DNA from: Bacillota bacterium
GTDB taxonomy: Bacteria > Bacillota > SHA-98 > UBA4971
Direction: 5' to 3'
Assembly: GCA_012842395.1 (NCBI GenBank)
Contig: DUSX01000034.1
Coordinates: forward strand, 258,375 to 322,374
DNA: 64,000 nt
Under the pieces are notes generated by a model. The model had not been told where the DNA came from, made no database searches, and saw nothing but the letters and a program-made list of their open reading frames with translations. The position numbers were made by a program, and so were the translations under genes. Below are positions 25,550 through 34,563 of this stretch, in pieces; within the stretch, counting starts at the first letter, position 1; each line of letters begins with the position of its first letter.

Positions 25550-26526
25550 AGGTCGCAAGGGGGTGTGGCCCGCAGCGTCGCGGCTGTCTCCTCAGGGAGG
25601 GTATCGTTGATGAACGTCCCGGCACCCGACTCGCATCCAGCGAGATACTTCAACTTCGTCTTGGTCCGATTGGGCGGATAGAACTCGATGTGATAGTGAT
25701 AGTGCGGATACTCCCGCCCATCGGTGGGAGCCTGATGCATCACCATGATGTACGGCAACGGAAACCCGAAGAGGTTGTCATACTTCTGAAGCACCGCTTT
25801 CAGGATCTCCGCGAGCCCCCAACGCTCGTCGTCCCCGAGGTCTAGGAGGCTTGGGGCGTGCCTACGAGGCAGAATGTGCACCTCATAGGGATAACGGGCG
25901 AAGAACGGTACCACTGCCACGAATTCCTCGTTCTGCGCCACAATCCGCCTGCCATCACGGGTCTCCCTGCCGATGATGTCGCAGAAAAGGCACCGGCCGG
26001 TCGAGCGCCAGTGCCGCTCCGCGTTTTCCAGCTCGCGCGCGGGCCTCGGCGGAATGAACGGGAAAGCGTAGATCTGACCGTGAGGGTGTTCGAGCGTGAC
26101 CCCGATGACGTCCCCCTTGTTCTCGAAGATCAACACGTAGTCGACATAGTCGAGGCTTCCGAGCTCCTCGTACCGGTCCGCCCACACGTCGATCAGCCGG
26201 GCTATGTCCACCACGTCCGACATCGCGAGACTCCCCTTGTGGTTCGCGGAGTACAGCACGACCTCGCAGATACCCTTGGACGGCTGGACCTCGTAGAGGT
26301 CGTCCCCTTTCACGCTCGGCTCAGGCGGAACCCGGCGAAACGACGGAAACTTGTTCTCGAAGACAACGATCTCGTAGTCCTCCGCGGGCACCTCCGTGGG
26401 AGGTGCACCTGGCCGCGTGGGGCACAGGGGACAGAAATCCGCCGGAGGGTGGTACGTCCGGTCCTGCCGATGGGTCGCGGTGACGACCCATGCCCCGAGC
26501 ACGGGGTTCCACCGGAGCTCAGACAT
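25546..26526 (-). CDS. galT: Galactose-1-phosphate uridylyltransferase
   Basis: 326 residues. HIT-superfamily transferase exchanging UMP between UDP-glucose and galactose 1-phosphate. Seen: N-terminal WVVTATHRQDR, first zinc pair CPLC, NKFPSFRR, the active-site HPHGQIYAFPFIPP (nucleophilic His in HPH), second CLFC, EVHILPRRH, and HYHYHIEFYPP. Starts 2 bp after the small upstream gene. The stop codon lies in the terminal repeat of a MITE-like element, which may have replaced the original 3' end. Confidence 0.96.
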   Translation of the reverse strand: MSELRWNPVLGAWVVTATHRQDRTYHPPADFCPLCPTRPGAPPTEVPAEDYEIVVFENKFPSFRRVPPEPSVKGDDLYEVQPSKGICEVVLYSANHKGSLAMSDVVDIARLIDVWADRYEELGSLDYVDYVLIFENKGDVIGVTLEHPHGQIYAFPFIPPRPARELENAERHWRSTGRCLFCDIIGRETRDGRRIVAQNEEFVAVVPFFARYPYEVHILPRRHAPSLLDLGDDERWGLAEILKAVLQKYDNLFGFPLPYIMVMHQAPTDGREYPHYHYHIEFYPPNRTKTKLKYLAGCESGAGTFINDTLPEETAATLRATPPCDL

Positions 26527-26528
26527 GC

Positions 26529-26762
26529 TCAGCCCTCCTCCCCAGGGACGGAACCGCGGCCGCCGGCTGTTGTGTGCGTGTCCGACGTCGCCCCAGGGCT
26601 TCCCGTGGAGTCGCCGTCCCCGGCCGAGCGTTCGAAGGTGTAGTATATGAGATAGCGACCATCCTCTTTGGTAATGCGCTCCTTGACAAGCCGTCCTTTC
26701 GCGCGTCGGCGCGCCTCGCGCTGCTTATCCCGCTCGACGTCACACCGCCCATTCGCGTTCAT
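26529..26762 (-). CDS. Small basic protein upstream of galT
   Basis: 77 residues from the ATG at 26762 (84 from 26783). The first half is very basic (ERDKQREARRRAKGRLVKERI), then KEDGRYLIYYTFER, then a disordered Gly/Ser/Thr tail. The stop is only 2 bp from the galT start, which argues for a real, coupled gene rather than chance. No domain recognised. The KE.I.KEDGRYLIYYTF block looks structured and is the part to compare between genomes. Confidence 0.55.
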   Translation of the reverse strand: MNANGRCDVERDKQREARRRAKGRLVKERITKEDGRYLIYYTFERSAGDGDSTGSPGATSDTHTTAGGRGSVPGEEG

Positions 26763-26851
26763 TGCCGTCGCCCCCGACAACATGTCTACCGGGCCCAGCC
26801 AGGCCCGCCGCGCAGCCCTGCCTTCCTCAACTCAAGCCTGCCGGCCCGGAC

Positions 26852-28201
26852 TCACACGAGGATCCAGGCCATTATGGCGATGGCGATGATCGCGGTGACC
26901 CCCGTGATGAGCGACGAGACCGTCTGGCACCTGTAGCCGGTCGGAACGTCCATGCCGGACAGCTGGGTAACGACCCAAAAGTAGCTGTCGTTGGCATGTG
27001 ACACGACCATGGAACCCGCGCCGATGGAGAGGACGACGAGTGCCTTCGCCGTCTCGCTAGCCAAGCCGAGCGGGGTGAGGAGCGGCGCCACGAGGGCCGA
27101 CGTCGTGATCAGGGCAACCGTGGAGGATCCTTGAGCAGTCTTTAGGGCAGCGGAAACGAGGAATGGGAGCAGTATGCCCATGTGCCACCTGCCAAGCGTC
27201 GTGCCCAGGTAATTCGCCAGGGGGGTCGCCCGGATGACATTTCCGAGCGCTCCACCCGCAGCCGTGATGAGGATGATCCATCCCGCCGTGGTGACGCCCG
27301 TGCCTATCCAATCGCTCCACACCTCGCGCGTCAGCTTTGGCACGGTGAGAAGCGCGAGGAAAGTCCCAACCAAGAGCGCGGTGACAGGATGGCCGATGAA
27401 ATCGAAGAACGTTTTCCACCCGCCGCTTCCGAAGGGCGCGCTCGGAAGGTCCGCCACGGACTTAAGGAGTATGAGCACCACCGGGGCAATGATCGGCGCA
27501 AACGACTTGATAGGAGAGGGCAAAGCCTTCTCGTCGCCGATGCCGCCTTTTGCCGTGCCTGCCCCCGACTCCATCGGGGCGACCGGATACTTCGAGGCCA
27601 CCTTCTCCGCGAACCACCAGCCCGCCAACATCGCGGGGAACGCGGCGATGAGGCCGTAAATGATGACCCGGCCCAGGTCCGCTCCGATGGTTCCGGCTGC
27701 AGCAATGGGGCCCGGCGTGGGCGGCACCAGAGTGTGCGTCGAGTAGAGCCCCATCGAAAGGGCTATCGCCATCGTCGCCAGGCTGGTATCGGTCGCCGCG
27801 GCGAGCGCCTTGTTCAATGGGGAGAGGATCACGAACCCCGAGTCACAGAAGACCGGGATCGACACCACGTATCCGGTAAGAGCCATTGCCAGGGCCGCAC
27901 GGGCGCGCCCGACCAAGCGCAGCATGGTCCGGGCCATCGTCTCGGCACCGCCGCTTTTCTCGAGGATCGTGCCCATCGCAGCACCCAGGGCGATCACAAT
28001 GCCAATGGAGGACACCGTGCTCCCGAAGCCGCTGGTGATGTTGTCAACGATCGCAAGAAGCGGCATCCTTGCCAGCAGCCCCATGATGAACGACGCGAGG
28101 ATCAGCGCAAGAAAGGCGTGCATCCGCACGCTTGCGGTTGTATAGATGATGAACACAACCACCAACGCAAGCGCAACGACGAGCCAAGCTCCGCTCACCA
28201 T
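26852..28201 (-). CDS. GntP-family gluconate/sugar-acid permease
   Basis: 449 residues, about 12 transmembrane segments, H+-coupled carboxylate symporter of the GntP family. Seen: LVVALALVVVFIIYTTASVRMHAFLALILASFIMGL in outline, GFGSTVSSIGIVIALGAAMGTILEKSGGAE, PVFCDSGFVILSPL, HTLVPPTPGPIAAAG (family signature), ALKTAQGSSTVALIT and the C-terminal SHANDSYFWVV. GGAGGATG lies before the ATG at 28201. Physical link to gluconokinase and 6PGDH supports gluconate or a close relative as substrate. Confidence 0.93.
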   Translation of the reverse strand: MVSGAWLVVALALVVVFIIYTTASVRMHAFLALILASFIMGLLARMPLLAIVDNITSGFGSTVSSIGIVIALGAAMGTILEKSGGAETMARTMLRLVGRARAALAMALTGYVVSIPVFCDSGFVILSPLNKALAAATDTSLATMAIALSMGLYSTHTLVPPTPGPIAAAGTIGADLGRVIIYGLIAAFPAMLAGWWFAEKVASKYPVAPMESGAGTAKGGIGDEKALPSPIKSFAPIIAPVVLILLKSVADLPSAPFGSGGWKTFFDFIGHPVTALLVGTFLALLTVPKLTREVWSDWIGTGVTTAGWIILITAAGGALGNVIRATPLANYLGTTLGRWHMGILLPFLVSAALKTAQGSSTVALITTSALVAPLLTPLGLASETAKALVVLSIGAGSMVVSHANDSYFWVVTQLSGMDVPTGYRCQTVSSLITGVTAIIAIAIMAWILV

Positions 28202-28247
28202 CTCTTTTCATCCTCCTTTTCGTTGCCTTTCCTGGGACCTATTGATA

Positions 28248-28269
28248 CGATACCGGCTTACCGATATCG
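28248..28269 (-). promoter_or_regulatory. Inverted repeat upstream of the GntP permease
   Basis: Arms CGATACCGG and CCGATATCG match in 8 of 9 positions around a 4-base loop, 47 bp upstream of the permease ATG. A candidate operator; no U-run makes a terminator unlikely. The rest of the gap 28202-28469 is featureless. Confidence 0.35.
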
Positions 28270-28469
28270 TCATCCTGGGACGGCCACCGGCCTGCGCGAC
28301 TCCCCGGACCCGGCGCACGGACACGGAGGGTTCCTGGAGCCTAAGGATTAGCGCCCCTTCTTGGACCTTCGCGGTTGCTCGTCAATCTACAGCCGATCTA
28401 CAGTTCGCCGCTCCTCCTCGTATTCCTTCGATGGCTCCGACGCTGCCCCGGCGCTGCCTCCGGAGCCGG

Positions 28470-29507
28470 TCACGTCGCGTTCTCGATGACCACTTTTATC
28501 CTCTGAGGCTGCTCCATCAGATCCATCGCCTCATGGATCCGCGCGAGCGGCAGGCGGTGCGTCACGATTCGCTCCGGATTGACGAGGCCTTTCTCCATCA
28601 AGTCTATGGCCTTTGTCATAACCCGTGGCGTCACCGAGAACGACGCGTCCATGCGAATCTCCGTGAAATGAATCGTTGCAGGCGAGACCTCTACCGTGCC
28701 TGGGACGATGACTCCGAACATGTTCACCCGCGTCCCTTTCCTGCAGAGCCGAAACGCGAGGCTCGCGGCCTCGAGAACGCCAGCCGCCTCGAACACGATG
28801 TCCGGCCCCGCCGGCAGGATCTCCCTTACCGACTCAACCGGGTCTTTAGCACGTGAGTTGATGATGTGGGTCGCCCCGCACTCTAGCGCGCGTTCGAGCT
28901 TGTACTGCTCGACGTCTATGAGCACGAGGCGCCCGGCCCCGGCCGCCTTGGCGATCTGGGTCAGGAGCAGGCCCATGGACCCGGCCCCGATGATGACCAC
29001 GTCCTCCCCGACACGCATCTGGCTGTACTCGATGAGCCCCTTGTACGAGCCTGCAAGCGGCTCGGTCAGAGCCGCTGCCGTGAACGATAGGCCCGAAGGC
29101 TTCCGGAACACGCTCCCTGCCGGAACCCGCACGTACTCCGCAAACCCGCCGTCGAGCACGCGCGGGAAGCCGTCGCCACCGATGACCGCCCCGTGCTCGC
29201 AATAGTGGTGCAGACCGAGTCGGCACATCCTGCATCGGCCGCAGTACACAGCGGGAGAGACGATCACCTCATCCCCCCGGTCAAGGCCCTCGACCCCCGG
29301 GCCGACATCGTCGACGACGCCGGCGATCTCGTGGCCCATGATGATCGGCGGCTTGTAGTTGCGCCTGGCGCCGGTGAAAGCCGAATAGTCGGTGTGACAG
29401 ATCCCGCAGGCCGCGACTCGAACTACCACATCGCCTGGCCCGGGTTCCGGCTTCGGAACGTCTTTCAAGACGAGCTGCCTCGGGCCCTCAAGGACCGCTG
29501 CCAACAT
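28470..29507 (-). CDS. Zinc-dependent alcohol/polyol dehydrogenase (MDR family)
   Basis: 345 residues. Catalytic zinc ligands in GICHTD and GHEIAG, structural zinc in YCGRCRMCRLGLHHYC, and an NAD(P)-binding Rossmann fold (VVIIGAGSMGLLLTQIAKAAGA, LVLIDVEQYKLERA). Most like the sorbitol/threonine dehydrogenase branch, so it probably oxidises a sugar alcohol or reduces a keto-sugar acid in this island. ATG at 29507 behind AAGGGGGG is chosen over 29561, which would overlap 6PGDH. It begins 35 bp after the gnd stop. Confidence 0.92.
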   Translation of the reverse strand: MLAAVLEGPRQLVLKDVPKPEPGPGDVVVRVAACGICHTDYSAFTGARRNYKPPIIMGHEIAGVVDDVGPGVEGLDRGDEVIVSPAVYCGRCRMCRLGLHHYCEHGAVIGGDGFPRVLDGGFAEYVRVPAGSVFRKPSGLSFTAAALTEPLAGSYKGLIEYSQMRVGEDVVIIGAGSMGLLLTQIAKAAGAGRLVLIDVEQYKLERALECGATHIINSRAKDPVESVREILPAGPDIVFEAAGVLEAASLAFRLCRKGTRVNMFGVIVPGTVEVSPATIHFTEIRMDASFSVTPRVMTKAIDLMEKGLVNPERIVTHRLPLARIHEAMDLMEQPQRIKVVIENAT

Positions 29508-29542
29508 CAAAATCCCCCCTTTGCAAGAGGCCCGCCGCGCCC

Positions 29543-31138
29543 TCATAGGCCGCGCTTCCACTCAGTGTGGAAGACGCCCGGCCGGTCCACTCTCTTGTAC
29601 GTGTGTGCGCCGAAATAGTCACGCTGAGCCTGGATGAGGTTTGCCGGAAGGACGGCCCGACGGTACGAGTCGTACCAGGCCAGGGCCGAGCTCATGGCAG
29701 GAGTCGGAAATCCTTGAAGGGCGGCGGCGCTCACCACCTTGCGCCACCCTCGCTGGGCCTGCGCCATGACCCGGCGGAAGCGCTCAGTAAGGAGCACATT
29801 GTCCAGTTCCGGGTTGCCGACGAACGCCTCGGCCACATCGGCCAGGAGACGCGCCCTGATGATGCACCCACCCCGCCAGGTCCGCGCCACGGTCGCAAGG
29901 TCAAGCCCCCAGCCGTATTCGGCGGACGCGTGCCTCAGAAGGGCGAAACCCTGGGCGTATGAACAGATCTTCGACGCGTAGAGCGCGTCCCTGAGATCCG
30001 CGATGTCTACACCCGTTCCCTTCCGCCCGTCATCGTCGGGGACCCTGCCAGGCTCACCACTACGGCGACACGGCAGGGCACTACAGGTCGCGGCGGCATC
30101 CCGCGCACCTCCGGCGCCCGCCACGACAGGCCCGGGCAAGACCCCCGAAGCACGCTCGCGCTCGCTCTTGAGCGCGGACATATACCGTGCGTACACAGCC
30201 TCAGCTATTGTCGGCGCGGCTACTCCAAGCTCCAGCGATTCTTGGCTCGTCCACTTCCCCGTGCCTTTCTGTTCGGCCTCGTCCAGGATAACGTCGACCA
30301 AAGGCCGCCCGGTATCGGCATCGACTCGTCTCAAGATCTCTGCGGTGATCTCGATGAGGTACGACCCGAGGTCGCCCAAGTTCCACTCGGCAAACACATC
30401 CGCGGCCTCCGCGGGCTCGAGGCCGCAGACCTCACGCACAAGACCGTATGCCTCGGCGATCAGTTGCATGTCGGCGTACTCGATGCCGTTGTGAACCATC
30501 TTGACAAAGTGACCGGCGCCGCCCGGGCCGAGATAGGCAGCGCACGGCTCGCCGTCCTCCGTGGCTCGCGCTGCAACGCCGCGGAACACGTCCCGAAGAA
30601 GCGCCCAGCCGGCCGGAGCGCCCCCCGCCATCACGCTTGGCCCGCGTCTCGCCCCCTCTTCGCCGCCGGAGATGCCGACCCCAAGGTAGTAGACTCCGCG
30701 CTCAGCAAGGGCCCTCTCCCTCCGCGCGGTGTCACGGAAGTGGGAGTTGCCGCAATCTGCGATGACGTCCCCCGGCTCGAGCGCTGGGGCGAGTTGCTCG
30801 ATGACGGCATCCACCGGAGCGCCGGCCTTCACCATGAGGATGATGCGCCGCGGCACCGAAAGGCCGGCCACAAACTCGGCTAACGACCGCGAAGGGATAA
30901 TCGCGTCTCGGTACCCGTTAGCGTGCGCCTTGTTGACGAACTCCTCCATCGTCGCAGCCGTCCTGTTATACACGGCCACCCTGTACCCGTGATCGGCGAT
31001 GTTGAGCGCAAGATTCTGCCCCATCACCGCGAGCCCCACCAAGCCGATGTCGGCCTTCTGCCCCCGCGGCGGCCTCGCGCCAGGCCCGCGCAGCCCCCCT
31101 TGGCAACAGCTGGCGTCGTTTTGCATCGCATTTCGCAT
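29543..31138 (-). CDS. gnd: 6-phosphogluconate dehydrogenase, decarboxylating
   Basis: 531 residues. Converts 6-phosphogluconate to ribulose 5-phosphate, CO2 and NADPH. Seen: IGLVGLAVMGQNLALNIADHGY, AYNRT, GVGISGGEEGARRGPSVMAGG, GHFVKMVHNGIEYADMQLIAEAY (catalytic Lys), ILDEAEQKGTGKWTSQE, YASKICSYAQGFALL, and the C-terminal FHTEWKRGL. About 30 extra residues rich in Ala/Gly/Arg are inserted after ASGVLPGP, between about 340 and 385, where the family has a short loop. The N terminus has a roughly 28-residue non-homologous leader, so a later start is possible. Confidence 0.95.
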   Translation of the reverse strand: MRNAMQNDASCCQGGLRGPGARPPRGQKADIGLVGLAVMGQNLALNIADHGYRVAVYNRTAATMEEFVNKAHANGYRDAIIPSRSLAEFVAGLSVPRRIILMVKAGAPVDAVIEQLAPALEPGDVIADCGNSHFRDTARRERALAERGVYYLGVGISGGEEGARRGPSVMAGGAPAGWALLRDVFRGVAARATEDGEPCAAYLGPGGAGHFVKMVHNGIEYADMQLIAEAYGLVREVCGLEPAEAADVFAEWNLGDLGSYLIEITAEILRRVDADTGRPLVDVILDEAEQKGTGKWTSQESLELGVAAPTIAEAVYARYMSALKSERERASGVLPGPVVAGAGGARDAAATCSALPCRRSGEPGRVPDDDGRKGTGVDIADLRDALYASKICSYAQGFALLRHASAEYGWGLDLATVARTWRGGCIIRARLLADVAEAFVGNPELDNVLLTERFRRVMAQAQRGWRKVVSAAALQGFPTPAMSSALAWYDSYRRAVLPANLIQAQRDYFGAHTYKRVDRPGVFHTEWKRGL

Positions 31139-31199
31139 CGCCTTTTCAACCCTTTCCTAGCGCGTCTATCCGCCTCGAGCTCCGGCGCGCAGCACCGGA

Positions 31200-32096
31200 T
31201 CACCCCTTCACGGCTCCGGCGGTCAAGCCCGCGATTATATACCTCTGCGCGACAAGCGCGATCACGAGGATGGGCACGGTGATCACGACAGCTGCCGCCA
31301 TGAGCCCGCCCCAGTTGATCTCCGAGTAAGACAGGAAGTTGAAGACCGCTATCGGCAGCGTGCGAGTCCGCGCCCCTGTCAGAACCACTGCGAACATGAA
31401 GTTGTTCCAGGAGAACACGAACGAGAGAATTGAACTCGTGAGTATTCCCGGGCCCGTCAAGGGAAGCAGGACACGAAGGAAGGCTCCTGAACGTGTGGAC
31501 CCGTCCACCATCGCAGCCTCCTCGAGCTCCTTGGGCAGAGACTCAAAGAACGGCACCATCACCCAGATGATGAACGGCAGTCCGACCAGCATGTGGCTGA
31601 GAATGAGAGACGTGTATGTATCCACCAGGCGCAACCTTGAGAAGAGTATGAACCATGGTATGAGGAAAGTGATCCCGGGAACGATTCGTGCGACGAGGAT
31701 CACGAGCGCAAGCTTGCTCTGGCGGAAGCGGGCGATCGAGTACGCCGCAGGCAAGCCGAGAAGGAGCGAGAAGAAGGTCGAGCCCGCTGCGATGACGAGG
31801 CTGTTCCACATGAAGTGCACGAACTGATACTGCCCGAAAACCTCCCGATAATGCAGGAGGGTGGGTCTGAATACCCACGTTGGAGGCGTGCGGATGATGT
31901 CTGCCTGCTGCTTGAACGACGAAACCCCCATCCAGAGGAACGGAAACACGAACGGTACTATGATGATGAAAAGCAGCAACCCGTAGCCGATTTCCCTCCA
32001 GAGCCGCGCTCTCGACGCCGCCCGCCTGCGCGCTTCTGGCGACGGCGTCCTCCATTGCCTCTTGCCTTCCGCCTCATTCAGGCCCACTCCGGACAC
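31200..32096 (-). CDS. Carbohydrate ABC importer permease, MalG type
   Basis: 298 residues, six transmembrane helices. Carries the EAA loop ELEEAAMVDGSTRSGAFLRVLLPLTGPGI that docks to the ATPase, and a C-terminal AQRYIIAGLTAGAVKG typical of sugar (CUT1) systems. Follows the MalF-type permease by 13 bp. No ATPase gene is in the operon, so a shared MsmK/UgpC-like ATPase elsewhere is likely. Confidence 0.93.
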   Translation of the reverse strand: MSGVGLNEAEGKRQWRTPSPEARRRAASRARLWREIGYGLLLFIIIVPFVFPFLWMGVSSFKQQADIIRTPPTWVFRPTLLHYREVFGQYQFVHFMWNSLVIAAGSTFFSLLLGLPAAYSIARFRQSKLALVILVARIVPGITFLIPWFILFSRLRLVDTYTSLILSHMLVGLPFIIWVMVPFFESLPKELEEAAMVDGSTRSGAFLRVLLPLTGPGILTSSILSFVFSWNNFMFAVVLTGARTRTLPIAVFNFLSYSEINWGGLMAAAVVITVPILVIALVAQRYIIAGLTAGAVKG

Positions 32097-32109
32097 CTCC
32101 GCACCCCCG

Positions 32110-33129
32110 TTAGGCCTCGACCGGTCTTCGGGCCCAGCTCAGTATGATGGCCGACCCGAGCACTATGGCAAAGAATATCATCAGCAGCGCAGAGGCCTTG
32201 CCCATCTGGAAGTACTGGAAACCGAGCACAAACGAGTAAATGTTCAGCGTCTCCGAGGCGAAGCCCGGACCGCCTTGCGTCATCGTGTAGATGATGTCGA
32301 ACGTCTTCAAGGCATCGATGGCCCTGAGAGTCATCGCCGCCACAATGGCCGGCTGCAGCAGGGGAAGCGTCACATGTCGCACGGTCTGCCACGGCGTCGC
32401 GCCATCGACCAACGCAGCCTCGAACGGGTCGCGAGGCAGGGCCGTCAACGCCGCGAGAACTATGAGCGTGATCATCGGGGTCCACTGCCACACGTCTACC
32501 AGCACGAGCGACGGCAAAGCCTGCCGGGGAGAGGCCAGCCAGTGCAGCGGCGGCAGACCGAGAACGCTCAGGAGGTAGTTGGCTATGCCTATGGTAGGCT
32601 CGTATATGAGCAGCCACACCATACCGACCGCCACAGGCGTTGCAACCATGGGAAGGAGGAAGATCGTCTTGACAAGGTTCTTGCCCCGCATGTCGCGGTT
32701 GAGCGCGAGGGCGATAGCCACCCCCAGCACCGTCTCCAGCACCACCGCGAGCACGGTGAAGTAGAACGTCCGCCACACCGCGCCTGAGAATCGCTGATCA
32801 CTGCCGAGAAGCGATGCATAGTTCGCGACGCCCACCCAGGCCGGCGGAGACATGGACGACATGCTCCACTCGGTGCAGGAAAGCCGCAGCGTGTAAACGA
32901 GTGGAAACACCATCATCACGACGATGAACGCCAAAGCCGGTAAGGGAAATACGTACCGGAGGTTTCTATCGAGCCAGCCGCCGCGCAACCTGACCCACCT
33001 CCATGTTCGGCCCAGCGGGAGGACACTGCAGACGTGGTGGGGTTCGAATGGGGTCCGCCCGCTGAACGCCCGGGCTGGCTGACGACGCCCGACAGCGTCG
33101 CCAGCGTCGCCAGCCAGCCCGCGAGGCAT
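32110..33129 (-). CDS. Carbohydrate ABC importer permease, MalF type
   Basis: 339 residues from the ATG at 33129, one base after the binding-protein stop. A TTG at 32988 behind GGAGGTGGG is an attractive alternative that would start right at LRGGWLDRNLRYVFPLP. Six transmembrane helices and the EAA loop DPFEAALVDGATPWQTVRHVTLPLLQPAI are present. The C terminus YFQMGKASALLMIFFAIVLGSAIIL matches CUT1 sugar permeases. Confidence 0.92.
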   Translation of the reverse strand: MPRGLAGDAGDAVGRRQPARAFSGRTPFEPHHVCSVLPLGRTWRWVRLRGGWLDRNLRYVFPLPALAFIVVMMVFPLVYTLRLSCTEWSMSSMSPPAWVGVANYASLLGSDQRFSGAVWRTFYFTVLAVVLETVLGVAIALALNRDMRGKNLVKTIFLLPMVATPVAVGMVWLLIYEPTIGIANYLLSVLGLPPLHWLASPRQALPSLVLVDVWQWTPMITLIVLAALTALPRDPFEAALVDGATPWQTVRHVTLPLLQPAIVAAMTLRAIDALKTFDIIYTMTQGGPGFASETLNIYSFVLGFQYFQMGKASALLMIFFAIVLGSAIILSWARRPVEA

Positions 33130-33130
33130 C

Positions 33131-34429
33131 TCATTTCTCCTTGTCCAGAAGAGCCTGATAGTCTGCGTTCGCCTTCTTGGCCGCCGCGGCCACATCGCCG
33201 CCCTCGATGGCGGTCACGATGACAGAGCCAACGATGTCTCTGGCCTGGCCAACCGCTATCACGTTCGGGCGGTCATACGGCACCCCGATCTTGCTGGATT
33301 GGACTATGACCTGCACGAGCTGCGCTGGGAAGTTCCTTATCCCCTCTTCGCTCTCCCACACCGACGTCCGTGCGCTCGGTACCTGCCTGCTCTGTGTCTT
33401 CAGGGTCGTTTCCTTGCTCGTGGCCCACTCAATGAACTTCCACGCCGCCTCCTTGTGGCGCGACGTGGCGCTCATGGAAAGCCCCCAGGAGACGATGGAG
33501 TACGGCCTCGCCCCTGCCGGTCCCGCCGGGAAGACCGCGAAGCCCACCTTGTCGCCCACCTGCGACTGCGCGGGATCGAGGAGGTTGGAGTAGAAGACCG
33601 AGGCATCGGTGTACATGGCTGCCTTGCCCTGCGCGAAGATGGCAAGAGCTTGAGGCCAGCTCATGTTGAGCACTCCAGGAGGGCCGTACTTACGGAGGAT
33701 ATCGCCGTAGAACGTGAACGCCTTTATGGCCTCAGGCGTATCCAACATCGCCTTTCCGTCCTTGTCGAACGTGCCTCCGAAGCTATACAGGTAGCTCGAG
33801 AACTGCGTCACGGCCGGAGACCTTTGTCCCCGAGACACTATGCCGAACATCCCTTTGCTAGGATTATGGAAATGTTTGGCAGCAGCCTCGAGCTCCTCCA
33901 GTGTCGTGGGAACCTTGATGCCGTCCTTCGCGAACAAGTCCTTTCTGTAGTAGATGATCTCTTGCTCCGTCACGATGGGCACCCCTGTGAGGAAGCCCTT
34001 CACCGTCTCCGCCTGGAGCGCTGCTGGGAAGAAATCCTGGAACTGCCAGTTCGCGGGAGTAAGGTCAGGGTTGTCGATGAACTGCTTCAGGTCTGTGTAC
34101 CATCCGTTCTGGCAGAACTGCTTGGCTTCTTGCAAGGGCCTTTGCATGAACACGTCGATGGTCGATGTCCCGGACGCGAACTCCACGCTCAGTTTCTGCG
34201 TGAGCTGGTCTTCGAAGTAGGATTCCACGTTCACCTTGATGCCCGTGGCCGCTTCGAACTCGGGGATAAGCGGCCGGATCGCGTCGGCCCAGGGATGGTT
34301 TGCAAGGACCACCCGGAGGGCCGTTCCCTTGTAAGGTTGCGGTTGCGCAGCGCTCCCGGCGGCGATGCCGGTCACCCCCAGGAGTGCCACGGCAATGAGC
34401 CAACAGGCAAGCCTCACACGCCGCTTCAT
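33131..34429 (-). CDS. Extracellular solute-binding protein (family 1, sugar type)
   Basis: 432 residues. N-terminal signal peptide (KRRVRLACWLIAVALLGVTGIAAGSAAQ, probable signal peptidase I site; no lipobox Cys is evident). The mature part has the cluster B sugar-binding pattern: LRVVLANHPWADAIRPLIPEFEAATGIKVNVESYFEDQL, GTSTIDVFM, VPIVTEQEIIYYRKDLF and a Trp-containing hinge near WGLSMSATSRHKEAAWKFIEWATS. AAGGGAGGAG lies before the ATG. First gene of the three-gene importer. Confidence 0.92.
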   Translation of the reverse strand: MKRRVRLACWLIAVALLGVTGIAAGSAAQPQPYKGTALRVVLANHPWADAIRPLIPEFEAATGIKVNVESYFEDQLTQKLSVEFASGTSTIDVFMQRPLQEAKQFCQNGWYTDLKQFIDNPDLTPANWQFQDFFPAALQAETVKGFLTGVPIVTEQEIIYYRKDLFAKDGIKVPTTLEELEAAAKHFHNPSKGMFGIVSRGQRSPAVTQFSSYLYSFGGTFDKDGKAMLDTPEAIKAFTFYGDILRKYGPPGVLNMSWPQALAIFAQGKAAMYTDASVFYSNLLDPAQSQVGDKVGFAVFPAGPAGARPYSIVSWGLSMSATSRHKEAAWKFIEWATSKETTLKTQSRQVPSARTSVWESEEGIRNFPAQLVQVIVQSSKIGVPYDRPNVIAVGQARDIVGSVIVTAIEGGDVAAAAKKANADYQALLDKEK

Positions 34430-34563
34430 CGTGCTCTCCTCCCTTGCATGTTGAGCATTCCCTCAGCAACTGCACGTTGCCTCGAACCCCGATGCACGAC
34501 TCCCACCGCACGCACTACGACGTCCGAATGACCACTTGTGCAGGGCCTCGATATCCCCTTGCA

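Noticed and set aside
33299-34531. 410-codon open frame on the plus strand
   Set aside because: Antisense to the solute-binding protein; composition typical of a shadow frame.
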